Below are positions 1 to 12,366 of a DNA stretch of 64,000 nt, in pieces. A model generated the notes under the pieces. The model was not told where the DNA came from and did no database searches. It was given only the letters and a program-made list of their open reading frames with translations. The position numbers and the translations under genes are program-made. Position 1 is the stretch's first letter. Each line of letters begins with the position of its first letter. Origin of the DNA: Cordia subcordata (lineage: Eukaryota; Streptophyta; Magnoliopsida; Boraginales; Cordiaceae); contig JAPTOF010000004.1 in the NCBI GenBank assembly GCA_028554755.1, forward strand, positions 3,086,501 to 3,150,500, in the 5' to 3' direction.

Positions 1-176
1 CTTCGAATGCGTCAATTCGATTACGGGTATAGGGTTCTCGAGAGCTTCTTCTTCGATTATATCAGGCAACGGATCGAAGAATTCTTCATCATCCGTGTCT
101 TCTTCATCGTATTGGGTGACGATGATGCTTTCGTCGCTTGGTTCCTTAGCTGGGAAAACTTTTTCTTCACGCATTT
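1..176 (-). CDS. Partial acidic protein, N-terminal 58 residues, unrecognised
   Basis: Read on the minus strand, an open frame starts with ATG at 176-174 and runs off the left edge of the window without a stop. The visible N-terminus begins MREEKVFPAKEPSDES and is then very acidic (runs of DEED, TDDEEFF and IIEEEALE). No signal peptide, transit peptide or membrane segment is visible. The minus-strand sequence just upstream is purine-rich with A-runs, which would suit a leader, but no TATA box was picked out. The family is not recognised. The start is chosen because it is the first ATG and no in-frame ATG lies close upstream. The call rests on an open frame with coding-like composition in otherwise AT-rich DNA, so it is tentative. 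Confidence 0.42.
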
Positions 177-1718
177 TTGATGGTGTCCCGGCGGCTGGAC
201 AGATGCTCGCCGGCAACCCAGAACCAAGAGGAAATGTTCAGATTAAAAAGGTAAAAATTGAGAGAAATGAAAGAGGAGATGACTTTTTTTTCTTTCTTTT
301 TTTTTTTGCCCTTTTTTTGGGTCTCGTAGTTTTCTGCGGAGACTGAAATAGAAGATGGTGTTGAGGGGCTCTCAGGGGTGGATCAACATTTATTTTGATA
401 GCAAGACCGTTGCTTTAGCTGACGCGTAGACCATTACATAGATGGAGTCTGTCTCTGTCCTCTAATATCAAAATGTATTGTTTGACTTACACGTCTTTTA
501 CACCGTTGCTGATTCAGCAGATATATAAATTATATACGTGATTTTTCTAGAGGCTTAACCGGAGTAGTTTGACCAAAAAAGGCAAAAGCAAAAAGGAAAA
601 GAGAAAAACTAGAGCAGGGCAAATTTCTGTTGCGTTTGGTTGGTTTTTTTAAAAATAATTATTGAAAATAAGAATTATGACTGAGAACGAGTTTGATTTT
701 TTCATTTTTGTTTTTAGTTTTCATTTTTCTTATTTTCATCTTTATAGAAAATGAGAATTGTCACAGATGTATTTGGTTGGCGTGTTAATAAGTGTATTTT
801 TCTTTTTCTCTTAAATATAAGTGGGTTAGTGCAAATTAACCAACCTAATCAATCATTAGTCAGATCATCAAGGTCATTTGGCAGATCGCTAAATCCTCAA
901 TCCTATCCCTATCCCGCCATTTTGACAGAGTAAGCAAACCTACTCATACATCTTAACCCATTTTAACAGCTCTAGTGACATCAGTCCTATCTAAGGTCTT
1001 GACAAAGTTGAGGCTTTAATTAAAATAACCGAAGTGGGGTGGAACGATTTCGTAATTCCACTTAAAACCTCTTTCAAAAATACGTTTTTAATAAACCAAA
1101 CACGTCTATTAACTTAAACAGCATAATAAACAAATCTAACCAACTCAAAAGCCAAAACAAACAACCTCTGCATCCAGGTCTCGAGTTTCCAAATGGTATC
1201 GAGACTAGGCACCATCACCATTGGTCGAATCTGCGAGTCAGATTGGAAATAACTTCAGCACCAATAAACCAAACCAAATAAAATTAGACCCAGCTTTATT
1301 ATGCTACTAAATGGAGAAACCTATAATAAGGATAAATTGGATATCAACATTGGTAACTGGTAAGTGATAAATAGAAGATTCAAATTCAAGCGTGACCAGA
1401 AGGCTATAGTTAGAGACGAAATGCAGAAGGGTAGCATTTACAGCAAGTTGAATTCAACCATACCAGGAGGTGAACATACTACAGATAGAAAGTGATGGAA
1501 AAGCAAATTTAGGGAACTACTGGAAGCATACTCCAGTTTTCTACTGCTCACTGTAACCCACATACCAACATGGCCACTAACCAGAAAAATCATAACTTAT
1601 CATCTCACGGAGGCAAAAGTACTGCAGTTTCAGCGAAATTAACTAAGCATCACTACTTGTAAGTTGACACAATAAGAGAGAAGCAGCCACTCTATCTGGC
1701 GTCAATCATCTTCTGCTC
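177..1718. other. Intergenic: leader of the left gene, a MITE-like repeat, TOL2 3' flank
   Basis: No coding sequence is supported here. The first 170 bases are likely leader or promoter of the partial minus-strand gene. The middle is AT-rich and holds a short inverted-repeat element (listed separately). The last few hundred bases are probably 3'UTR and downstream flank of the TOL2-like gene, whose stop codon is at 1719-1721. Confidence 0.5.
765..1107. repeat. MITE-like element, about 340 bp
   Basis: The left end (765 onward, AGATGTATTTGGTTGG) and the reverse complement of the right end (1107 backward, AGACGTGTTTGGTTTA) match imperfectly over about 30 bases. Both contain the TGTTTGGTT core typical of plant PIF/Harbinger-type MITE ends. 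There is no internal coding capacity. No clean target-site duplication was found, so the exact borders are uncertain. Confidence 0.3.
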
Positions 1719-4700
1719 TTACTGATGAGATTCTTTCATCGTAGAACCTGTATCTTTGGTTTTACTGCTGGACTCAGTTCTCTCATCTTTCAACAAATCT
1801 GCTGTTTCGGTTTGGCTGTGGTCTTCAACCTGCGAAGACAATTTAGCTTCATTGCCGGAATTCTCAACCAGCAAAGATGATTTAGCTTCGTGGGCTTCAG
1901 AGCCATCTTGCTGTTCTGCTGCTGCAGATTTTTCAGCCACTTGTGGCTCCAAGGCAGCTACCATTTCCTCGTATCTGGAAGTGACTTGATGAAGCTCATC
2001 ATGAAGATTTAGGGCATCAAACAACATTACCTCATCATCTGAGGTAGTTTGGATGATTCTCTGGATGACAGGAAGAGATTGCTTGCACTTCTCATACATG
2101 CTCGTGGTCAGATCTTCCTGTAGATACTCCAGAAATTACGAAGATCACCAACAAGCTATGAGAATCATCAACACCAATGGAAACATAAAGTAGGAAGCTT
2201 CCAAAAAAATTGCTTCTCAAATTCAGTAGCTCCAAATTAATGCATTTATTAGAAGACACACAGTTGACATGTCATGCTGCAAGTTTGTCTAACAAGTTAG
2301 CAAACACATTTGGAGAGATTTTTGCATATTAGAGATACTTTATGATGAAAAGAAAGACTGCCTGAATACAAATATAAAGGTGCCAACTAGTGTAAATATG
2401 ATTCTGAAAACAAAAGGGGAATAACTAAATTTTTGGGAGGAAGAAAAGGTCATAGCTGACGACTAGTAGTAAGCCAGATTTGTTGTAATGGAGTACATTA
2501 AAAACGAGGCTTGAAATAGATTCATCACAGAAAGAACAAAACTAGAACCAAATCAACCAAAGCAACTAACCTAAAGGGAAGTGGATTCTTTTAATTATAG
2601 CATGGGTGATGAGACTAATAACAGGAAGGAAGAAGAATAGTAACCTTGACAGGTTTTGGTTCAGCTTCAGAGTTCAGGATGCTGGAAAGAATCTCAAGAC
2701 TGTTTCGAGTTACTACAAGAAACTCTTTCTTTTCTTCAACTGATTGGAGCCTATAACTGACATAAGAGGTTGGTTCTGCATCTTGAAAACCCATGTCCGG
2801 AATAGGGTATCTCTCAGGAGGTGATAGCGGCTGTTGATCAAAATATGACTCCATATTGCTTGGTGCTCCTATATGTAATTCTCTTGTCTTCAAATTCTGC
2901 CACAATTAACACAGGAAGAACCATGAGTATACTTCAGGCAAGGACAAGAAGCACAAGCAGAAAGGTCAGACTCACCGCATTTGCAGCTTTCAAACAGAGG
3001 GAAGAAGCAAAAATTTACAAAGACACGAAGAGTGAACATAAGATAAGAGGTTGACATAGTAACGAACAAAAAACTTATTAGAAGCATAAATTACAAGCTT
3101 ACTGAAGATCATGGGCAATCTATCCCCTCATACAAAGAGGACAATACGGAAAACAGCGCTACTGCATTTCAGTGTGCTTGTTCCTTTCGTGGCAACATTC
3201 TACATAAGAAACAGATAAGGGAAAAGAAGGCAAGTACCAGAATATGACTCAAGGAATAATGTCGACCGAATTATACCAATTAAGCATGGAGACGAACCAA
3301 CTTGCTCAGGAAATGGCTCCATTGGTAGCACGCAATTACCAATTCTAAATTAAAACTCTAACTGAAGTAGAAATTATTAACAAAAATATCCTTCCATTAA
3401 ATTGTGAAAGATGGCAGTTAGCCAGATATAGCGTCCTTGAACAGGTCAATACGAGGGCTGAATTAACTGTAGAATGACTCTCAAAGACAAAACCAACCAA
3501 CTTGACAAATCATTAGCAACACATCAGTAAAGCTCCTCAAGAAACTCGTCTACAAGCTCACATAATTCTAAAAGAAAACATAGATAAAAATGTCTTACTT
3601 GTCCGAAAATTTCCACCTTCTCACCTTCCCATCCTCCTTTTACCTAACATATTAATTAGGTCACCCACGAGAGTTGGGGGCTTCAAAGGATAGCAAAAAT
3701 GCTATAGTTACACCTTTACCCAACTTAAGCATCCAAATAAAACTAGGTGGTCCAGTAATCACCTAACTCACACAGAAACACTCTATGCAAAAGCAAAGGT
3801 ATCATTAACTGTTCTCCCAGCAGCTTATTATTCTGCATAAATAATTCTGTGCATGACCAATGACACACTCAAATTTCACACACCCACAAAGAAATTTTAC
3901 AAATTGACAAACCAGCAGCTCAAGCAAAGCCACATCAATGCCATCAATAATTCCAATCTAGAGAAAATAACAAATTGCAAAACGACCCCTTTCTGTACCA
4001 AAATCGCACACTATAATATGTTGTACCGTAAGAATCTAATATTGCCAATAATTTATGCAACGTAATGATGATGACAAGAGCTTCTCGATGACATTCTTAA
4101 GGATTAGATTATTACTATATATCTAACATACATCTTCAACAAAACATTTTGTTTTTCCTTTTTCCATTTTACCCTGAGAATACTATCGACTATAATTAAA
4201 GAGCAGCCCGATGCACATAATTCACATGTGGATCTATTTACGCAGCGAAATTTGCTGATTATACCCTATTACCTTATAATGATCTAATATCATGTCTCCG
4301 GTTATTTAATTATCACAGCAACATGCAACTTCAACCCAAAAAACTTTTTTTTTTTTAACATTTTAACCAAAAGTAAAGATTTTTTGCTCAGTTACAAATA
4401 ATAAAAATAAATTAAAAAAAAAACATATTACAAACCAATTGCTAAAAGTTTTGAAAAGAAAAATCAATAACAAAAGTGAAGCGCTCACCTCATAAGTTTG
4501 ACGAAAGACAGGCAAGTAAGCTAACTCCTCAGACTCACCCCAGGCGCGGATCAGCTGCAACGCCCTCACTCTATTCCCGTGGTCCGTTTTGGTGTCCTCG
4601 ATCATCTTAACCATATCATCCAACAATCTCTCAGACGCCACCTCCGACGAGACCTTGTCGCAATTGGAGGCACAAGCTTCCAACAAATCCAAACAGAGCC

Positions 4701-4989
4701 GCTGGCTAATTACGCTTTTGCCCACCATCTTCTTCTTGATTGCCTTGACGATCTCGGCGCCGTTGATCTCCTCGTTGTTGATCATGGAGCAGATACGGAG
4801 GTTGAGTCCCCAGTTGGGTTCCGGCATGGTTTCTAAGGTGGCGTCGTCGACTAGCTTAGACTCCGGCGTGGGCCCGGCCAGGAGGTCTTTGACCTTGGTG
4901 CTCAGAGCTCGGCTCATTTGGGCTCCGCCTGTTTTCAACCTCTCGCCTATGGAGGATGACGCGATCTTCAGTTTGTCGAATTTGTCCAT
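1719..4989 (-). CDS. TOL2: TOM1-like protein with VHS and GAT domains (TOL2-like)
   Basis: Three coding exons: 4989-4489, 2896-2645 and 2117-1719, all in phase 0 with GT/AG junctions, giving 383 residues. Residues about 15-165 form a VHS domain (PEPNWGLNLRICSMIN, QRLCLDLLEACASNC, RALQLIRAWGESEELAYLP). About 215-300 form a GAT domain (EFLVVTRNSLEILSSILN, MYEKCKQSLPVIQRIIQ, DDEVMLFDALNLHDEL). The tail is Glu/Ser/Lys-rich. TOL proteins bind ubiquitin and act as ESCRT-0 substitutes in plants, sorting ubiquitinated membrane cargo such as PIN auxin carriers at the plasma membrane and early endosomes. The start MDKFDKLKIA and the GGAQMSR segment fit Arabidopsis TOL2 (At1g06210) better than the longer TOL members, and the length is similar. 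The long first intron (about 1.6 kb) carries no coding signal. The neighbouring RHON1 gene diverges from it. Confidence 0.9.
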
Positions 4990-7900
4990 TTTTGTTGGGT
5001 TTGAGAAGCAGAAGAGAATCGATGTGGAAGAGAAGTGTGTGTGCGTGTGTCGAGTTTCAAGTGATGAAAGTATGAAACTCTGAAATGGTCTTGAAGAGGT
5101 GTGGCTAACAAGTTGTGTGGGGAAGCATGGTCTAAGATACGCGTGGCTTGTTTTTTAACAGTTCAGTCACCTCGTGGGCCCACCCATAGATATCTTTGTG
5201 CAAATCTTTCACAATCTTACTTCGCTACCTTTAAAGTTTTTCTGTAACTTATTTCTCATTTTCTGTACACCGGTATCCCCAATTCTTTTCTTTTTTTTTT
5301 TATTTAATAATTTGACTAACAACCCTCTCCCCGATTCGTCCAAAATACATAAACAGAATTAGTACTGATTTTACTATGGATTGAGTCCCACAGACCTGCA
5401 TCCTGTTACCTGGTTAAAAAGATAAATGTGAATCAAAATTTCAGGATGCAGTAGTTCACTCAAGACATGTATCAAAATAATTAAAAATCTAATCTTAACA
5501 GCATTTAACAAATATATCCCTACTTTCAAGCAGGTTTGAACCCTTCAAGCGGTTTAACCCAAACCGACCATGAGTGAAAGTTTTGTCCCGCCTCATTTGA
5601 TATATTTTGAAGTAAGGTTCTACAATCGAGTGATTTTAACTCATTCAGTGCAAACTCTGTGTCTGATCAATCAATGGTGGAGTGAACAAGCTCAGCTTAT
5701 TAGGTCAATTTTAAAATATTTTAGAGAGATCTCGATATGTTTATACTGTCTCGTTATGAATAATGAATTTAGAATTTGTTTGGATTGTTTTTTTTTTTAA
5801 GAAAAAAAAAATTTTAAAGTTATATTATTTTTGTAAAAACTATTTAATTTGATTTTCAGAAAAGTTAAAAATTTGAAAAAACATCAAATACAGTTTTTTT
5901 CAGAAAGTAAAAATTTTCAGCTTCTAAAAAAAAAATATTTTTCAAAAACTATTAAAAAGAATACTTAAAAAAAAACCAATATAAACGAGCCCTTAAATTA
6001 CTAAGTGTTGTTATATGTACGTGGCAGGTTGGATGATGAATAATCAACACTTAACTAATGAAAATTTAGAAGATCAAAACAGTAGTGGAAAAGTTTTTTT
6101 AGATATATTATTTTTAGGTTAGGGTATTTAAAGGTTATTAGGTTAGTTCATATAAACTTAAGATGTTAATTTAGAGCATTATTACCTATTACTCCAAATT
6201 CTATTGAACTATAAATTTCTCTTTATTAGAGTTCTAATCTAATATTCCTATTGCACGTCACTCATTTATTTAACTCAGAATATATAATATTTCATTTGCT
6301 TCATTTTTGTATACTAAAATTTGAATAAATAGCTCAAATATAGTGTTAAAATATTAGAGCAAAACACTAATTTGAAATGTTAGCTAAAATATAACGTTAA
6401 AATATTAGAATAAAACACTAATTTGAAATGTTCTTGATCTAGATAACCAACCTTTACATAAAAATAAAAAAAAAAATCCAAACTTGACTTTGCTCAAACA
6501 ATGTCCAAAGATTCCCATGCATTTTCTGGTTGGACCTACCCATTTTATTATCTATACTATTTACAATCCCCTATATATAAGTCTAATTATCACATTAAAA
6601 CATTAATGTTTTAGCATGAAAAATTCACATAAAAGACAAATAAATGATTGACAAAAGTAGGACAAAATCTAACATCTTTTCCCATATTCATCCATGTATC
6701 TTTAGTCTTCGATTGTTTGGGTTTCCCGATCCTTGTAGAATTAGAATTAGATTAACTAATGATGTGTTCTATTATTATAAAATGATACCACAGTATGTTA
6801 TTTTATCTTTTAATTTCAGAAAATATGAAAAGATAAAATATTATACATCTTAAATAAAATAAATGTTGAAAATACAATACTTCGGGTAAAATATTAGTTA
6901 AAAGAAAGACAATCCTAATTTCCTACCCTAACTCAATCAAGGGACGGTGTCACTTATCCAATGATGGGGTGAAATGACCCTAGAGCCAGCAAATGGGTCG
7001 GGTGAAATTTGACCCTACTTGTTTGAGGCGAGTTAATTTGGTTGTTAAGTCGAGTATGAGAGACAGAGCGAGAGAAGATAGCAAAGTGCCAACCCATACC
7101 TTGGCGTTTGGTGGTCATCAGGTTGGTGGGTTAACTTGTAAGTTGACGGGTTGTCTCTCCATATTTTCAATAAGACAAAGTAAAAAACTATGTATTTTTA
7201 ACAAAATAATTACGAAATCAAATATGTAAATTGTTAAATCATAACATGTGATAGTAATCTATCACAAAATAGTAATTAATCTTAAATCACATTAGCTATA
7301 TACAATTTTTTTCTAATAAATGCCAGTTAAGGGTTGGCGGGTTAGGCAGATCACCTCAGACTAGACCAACAAGACCCATTTGTTTGACAGGTGAGGTAAT
7401 GGTTGGCCCATTTGTCTGGTATGTCACCAAATTCTCAACTGTAACCTCCTTTATTAATGGATTAGGTGAGTCGACCTATTGGTCTCAACTGATTTTGCTA
7501 GTTTTATATGATCTCTTCAAATTTTAAAACAAAAAAAAAACAAGTGTATATGACTAAAGTAATTTAAATTTGTTTAAAAATTTATACTGACTGTACTTAA
7601 AGAATCTTTTCTACTATTGAATTCAACAAACATACTACTCATCTCTAAGAAAGAATGAAAAAAAAAAAACCCATCAATGACCATAAGAGTGTCGTGGAAC
7701 AATAGAGGTCTTAAGGATGATAAATCAAATTTAGGCCTTAATTATCTCAAATTTGTTAATCCTTGCATTTAAAATAAAAGATTGAATTAAAACTCAAATC
7801 ATAAATATATTCGCTTTTAATTTTTGCCTTTGGAACATCCCTCAAAATTGCTCTTGTATACACGGGAGAAAGAGACAAACCGAGAAGAGAACGCAACATT

Positions 7901-8145
7901 TCCCGATTTACTCATTTTTGCCACACTAAAAATCGTTTATTACAAAAGGAGACCCCCTTATCAGCGTCGTGTAAGGTGCTGAGGCGCACGCCGCTCTGTA
8001 CCCTCGTCAATAGCACTCACTTGAAGGAGAAAATATGCAAACACACCATTGAAATAACGTACACACACACACACAGATATATATATATATATATATATTC
8101 GTATATATATCTATTCTACACCCTTCTCTCGTTACCACGACAGCA
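4990..8145. other. Intergenic between divergent TOL2 and RHON1
   Basis: This 3.1 kb holds both promoters. Next to TOL2 is a GT-rich leader stretch at about 5035-5055. Next to RHON1, about 7860-8145 looks like leader and includes a (CA)n(TA)n microsatellite at about 8060-8098. In between there is one Tourist-like MITE (5772-5992) and AT-rich DNA with T- and A-runs. At 6970-7460 several short GGGT/GACCC-containing stretches recur (for example GGGTCGGGTGAAATTTGACC), which looks like old transposon debris. No gene was found. Confidence 0.6.
5772..5992. mobile_element. Tourist-like MITE, copy A
   Basis: About 220 bp with inverted ends: left GAATTTGTTTGGATTG, right CAATATAAACGAGCCC, which reads GGGCTCGTTTATATTG on the other strand. 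It is flanked by TTA on both sides (5769-5771 and 5993-5995), the target duplication typical of PIF/Harbinger elements. The interior is A/T runs with no coding capacity. Related copies lie at 33900, 34125, 51956 and 59464. Confidence 0.55.
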
Positions 8146-10901
8146 ATGTCGCAAGCTATGCATCTCATCTCCAAAACCCTTCCTGGTGCACTTTCTCTTT
8201 TCAACTTTTCTTTTTTCATATATATTATGTATATATGCACACAGACATCCACATACATGTAGGATTTTACAAAATTGTACAAGTTTCCCTCACATTTACG
8301 TGTTATATTAATTCTTAGTCAGTCTCGTTTGATAAATTTTAATTGGGTTGTCTTAATTTCTTTTCGGAGTTTTGCTTGCCAGGTGTTTGATGAATGTCTG
8401 TTATGGTAAATGACTTTTTTTTTTTTTTTAGCTCTTGCTAAGCACGTGTATATCCACCAACAAAATCCACTTTTACATGGCAGTATTAAGTTTAAGCTAA
8501 TTTTACTCTTTAAAGAAATTATCAATTGCAATTAAATTAGTTTACCTGTTCAGTGAGCTTTATCTGAACTTTCCCACTTAAGGCTTGGACATCCTTGCTG
8601 AAAAACGAGAATAATGTTCTGACATTAGCCTCTTTGAAAACGACCAGTTAAATCTCGACGGGTTAATGGCAGAATGAAGCTCTTTAACATGTTAATGCTG
8701 GAATAAGAAATTTGGCTTGTTTTTCTTATGGGGGAAGTGAAGCTAACTAGAAAGAGGATTCTTGATGGAGTTTCATCTTAAACAAGTTCTTTGAAACTAT
8801 AGCAAGATGTTGAGATGGCTGAATGTGTGCTGCTGCTGGCATCTGCCTTACGCTCATTATGTTACCCCGAATGGTGGGTTGTAAACTCTAAGCAGTCTCC
8901 ACTTATGTTTAGTTTGCTGAATCAAGCACATAAAGTTGATCACTGTGTAAAATGTAAGATGGTTGCCTGTCCAACCGGATCCAACTTTCCGTAATGTTTC
9001 TTAGTCAAGTATGTGAATTAAAAGATGCAGCGAAATGTAATGTGTATTTAACTGGGTGTCATGTCTACATGTTGTATTATTCAGTTATGTGTCGTAATTC
9101 TTATCAATTCGAGCTTTATCTTCCTGGAGTAGATGTCCTGTTATGCTGAGTTGTTCATGTATAGTTGAGGTTGATTTTTCTTACTTATTCTTTTCTCCTA
9201 ATTGAGTTCTATAACATGTTATTACAGTACTGAAATTAATTGTAGCAGATATATGTGCTTACCAAGCACAAATTTTGCCTTGAAGAATGAAATTTTATTG
9301 ACAACTCATGAGTGACAATAACAAAATTCTCATCTATCATTGAGATATGGATGTATCACTTCACCTTGATTTCAATGTGAAGTATTTCTGTGATGATTAC
9401 GGTCTCCATCTTGCAGTGTCATTACTAGATTTCTTCTACCTTTCTTTCCTAGCTTCCCTCACTCCCATTTGCCTGAAATTTCTTTTTTAGCTTCCCTCAC
9501 TCCCATTTGCCGTGCCTTTTCTTTCTTCCCCTTCTTTTGCTCTCCTTTTGATTTTATAGTTGCGAGAAGGAGATGTGCTCTATCTTTCGCTTTTGTTTTT
9601 CTTTTACGTGAAAAGTGTGAAGTCTGATTGTCAAAAATGTCATATCAGGTGTCTATTTATAGATATCCCATGTAGTAATCACCGCTACTACTCATTTGTC
9701 CATGTAATGACACTGTTGGCGGCAATATGTGAATAAAGTTTGTGGAAAAGTTAATACTACCTGAATATACCTAAATCATAAATATTTCAAATCATGCTTT
9801 CATATTTTCATCTTAGGATATGGACCACCAGATGGCGGATGTCTTCCTTGTTCAGGAGTGTCTGGAGTAGCAGTGAGTGCATCACCATGTTCTTCTCGTG
9901 CTGATCATAGACACAGTCAAACACCCAAGCTTTTGACTCTGAAATGTGCTTCTAGGAGCACATCTTATGTTTGCAATGCAAGTTCAAGTGGCCACCGGAG
10001 GAACCCTGACTTCTCAAGGCAAAACAGGCAAGGATTCTCGAGGAGCAGGAACAGACAATATGAAGAAAAAGATGGTTTTGAGAATTTTGAGGATTCTGAA
10101 ATGTTCACTTCAAAGAATGGGCCGCTGCTAACGGGCTCAGGTACTCCGAAGTTCCAGGCTACTGCAACTCCAGGTCCAAGGGAAAAGGAGATTGTTGAAC
10201 TTTTCAGGAAGGTTCAGGCGCAGCTTCGGGAAAGAGCTGCAATGAAGGAAGAGAAGAAAAGCGAGGAGGCACGAGGAAAAGGTAAAGAGAGTGAAACAGT
10301 TGATTCTCTTCTAAAACTTCTCAGGAAACATTCTGTTCAACAATCAAATAAAAGTAGCAATAGCATCAGCAGCAGAGACTTCACACTGGAGCAGCCTGAA
10401 CCAAACTTCTTTTCTGAAGATAAAAGTACCAATACCCTTGGCCCAAATAGTAGTGCTAGACAGGAAAGGCAAGATGTTGAAGCTTCAGTCACTAACCGGC
10501 CAAGATCAGTTTTCCAGCGAAGATCACCAATCCGTCAAGTGAAACCTCAGCCTGTTTATTCTGATGTGGAGACTGTAAACTCTGTCTCACATACTAATAT
10601 TGAAGGCGAGAAGCCTGAATCCATCCACATTCCTGAACTTGAGATGGAGTCTGAGACTGAATCTGACACAGAGCAAATTTTCTCTGATGAGGGTGTGTTT
10701 GATGAGATGTCAGAAGATGAAACTTCGGAAATATACAACACTGACAAGGATAAAGAAGCTGAGGAGCATGATATGGCTGAGTCTAGTGACTTGAGTGAAA
10801 TGAAGCTACCTGAACTGAGGGCACTGGCAAAATCACGGGGTGTGAAAGGATTCTCAAAGTTAAAGAAACGTGAACTCATCGAGCTGCTTAGCGGAGGTTA
10901 A
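8146..10901 (+). CDS. RHON1: Rho-N domain RNA-binding protein, chloroplastic (RHON1)
   Basis: Two exons: 8146-8185 (ATG, 13 codons plus one base) and 9817-10901, joined across a 1.6 kb intron, giving 374 residues. The join produces LISKTLPGYGPPDGGCLPC, which fits the RHON1 N-terminus; the second exon alone has no suitable ATG. The N-terminus is Ser/Arg-rich and low in acidic residues, consistent with a plastid transit peptide. The middle is charged and probably disordered (REKEIVELFRKVQAQLRER, then an acidic ESETESDTEQ stretch). The last 37 residues (SEMKLPELRALAKSRGVK and KLKKRELIELL) are a Rho-N domain. Arabidopsis RHON1 (At1g06190) binds single-stranded RNA, interacts with RNase E, and is linked to rbcL transcript processing and termination in chloroplasts. 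The Arabidopsis protein is slightly longer as I remember it. The stop TAA is at 10899-10901. Confidence 0.9.
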
Positions 10902-12366
10902 TTTTGATATTGTTCTGCGTGGAGTAAAATGAGTGTCCAGCTGCTGCGCAAGAGTTTTGTTTTCACATGCTGCTTCTTTGTTGTTATGTTTATCTTCCAC
11001 ATAAACTGTTAGGGCTTGAAATCTTGATGGTGGATATATCGAGTTACAGTTACAGAAATTTTTGTAGTGAATTAGTAAAAGATTTTTCCAATTCAACCTG
11101 CTGACTCTTGTGCGGCTCCACTATGTCTGCACAAGGGATTTATGCTGCTTGATTTCATGGTGAAACTGTGCATTTTATTTTGATTTTTGAGTGAAGTGTA
11201 TGAGTGTGAGCTTTCAATAGGGGTGTTCATTTGGGAATTCTCGCTCCAATCAACAAACACTTTTTTTTTTTTTTCCCGAAATAGTTTTTGGTGAAGAGAT
11301 GTTTGATGTTCCCCAGCCTAATTCACCAATGGGATGATTTGGGGAAATGAGGACCGGGAAAAAACTACTGGGGATTAGAATATCTCTAAATTTTTTTTAA
11401 AAGTCCAAAAGTAATTTTAAACACAACTTATATCGAATGATTTTAAATCCAAAATATAAATAAAAATAAATTATTTACATCTTAATATATAAATAAAAAT
11501 AATAGCCAAACGTCAGTATACCCGAAGTAAATGCAAAGAGAAGTGAAGAAAATAAAAATAGGTTAAGTGGCTAGGAAGATGTTGAAGTAGTAAAGTGAAG
11601 TAAGGAAAAAAGATTAAAAAAATTTAAGATATATTAATTAATATATTATAACATATATGATATAACTAAATTATTTATATATTATATACAAAAAAGGAAA
11701 AATTTGAGTTTTGGGTTTTTCTCCCCAAATAAAATCTATTCCATTCCCCAATCCATTTCCCCTAGATTTTTCCATATCCCCAAAATTCTTTGTTCCATTC
11801 CTTGATTTCCCAAACTTGATTTTCACATATCCTAAAATCGGTGTGGTAACTAGATTTCCCCGAACCATGAATGCGAGTGGTTTAGACCGTTAATTAAGAA
11901 ATGGATTGGAGCTTTTTTTTTTTTTTTTGAAAATTATAGATGTTGTAAAGATGTTTTTATATTAAAAATTATTTAAAAAAAAGTATTTATAAATGACTGT
12001 TAAATTGTATGGTTGTAACTTATTAAAAATATTATCTAGTCTTCTGTTGATATATTTTGGTGGTTTAATTTTTGTTTAAAGAAGAAAAATATTATAAGTA
12101 TTAATTTTTTTTTAAAAAAAAAGTATTACTATATTAGAATTAGGGAGGAAATGATTGAGGACGTGAGATTCCTTCTCAACGGTGACGATTCGTTCAAATC
12201 CTACTAGGGTGGCTGGTGATAAAAAGAAAAGACAACGAAAAAGAAAAAGATAGAGAGAGAAAAAAAAAAAAGAAAACTACACGCATTTTGTGATCGAGAG
12301 ACTATTCATTAATTTAATTTTTTTAAACGAAAGACTATTCCATTCATATATTCTCCACACACGTTG
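10902..12366. other. Intergenic: RHON1 3'UTR, AT-rich DNA, RING gene leader
   Basis: About 10902-11220 is probably RHON1 3'UTR. About 11220-11890 is repeat-like, with many CCCC/GGGG-edged stretches (TTCCCCAATCCATTTCCCC and its rough complement), possibly a decayed inverted-repeat element, but no clear ends were found. About 12200-12366 is A/G-rich and likely leader of the RING gene. No coding frame is supported. Confidence 0.5.

Noticed and set aside
7976..8311. Plus-strand 111-codon frame and its minus-strand counterpart near the RHON1 start
   Set aside because: Both are built on the (CA)n(TA)n leader microsatellite. The true start is the ATG at 8146 in another frame, supported by the splice join to exon 2.
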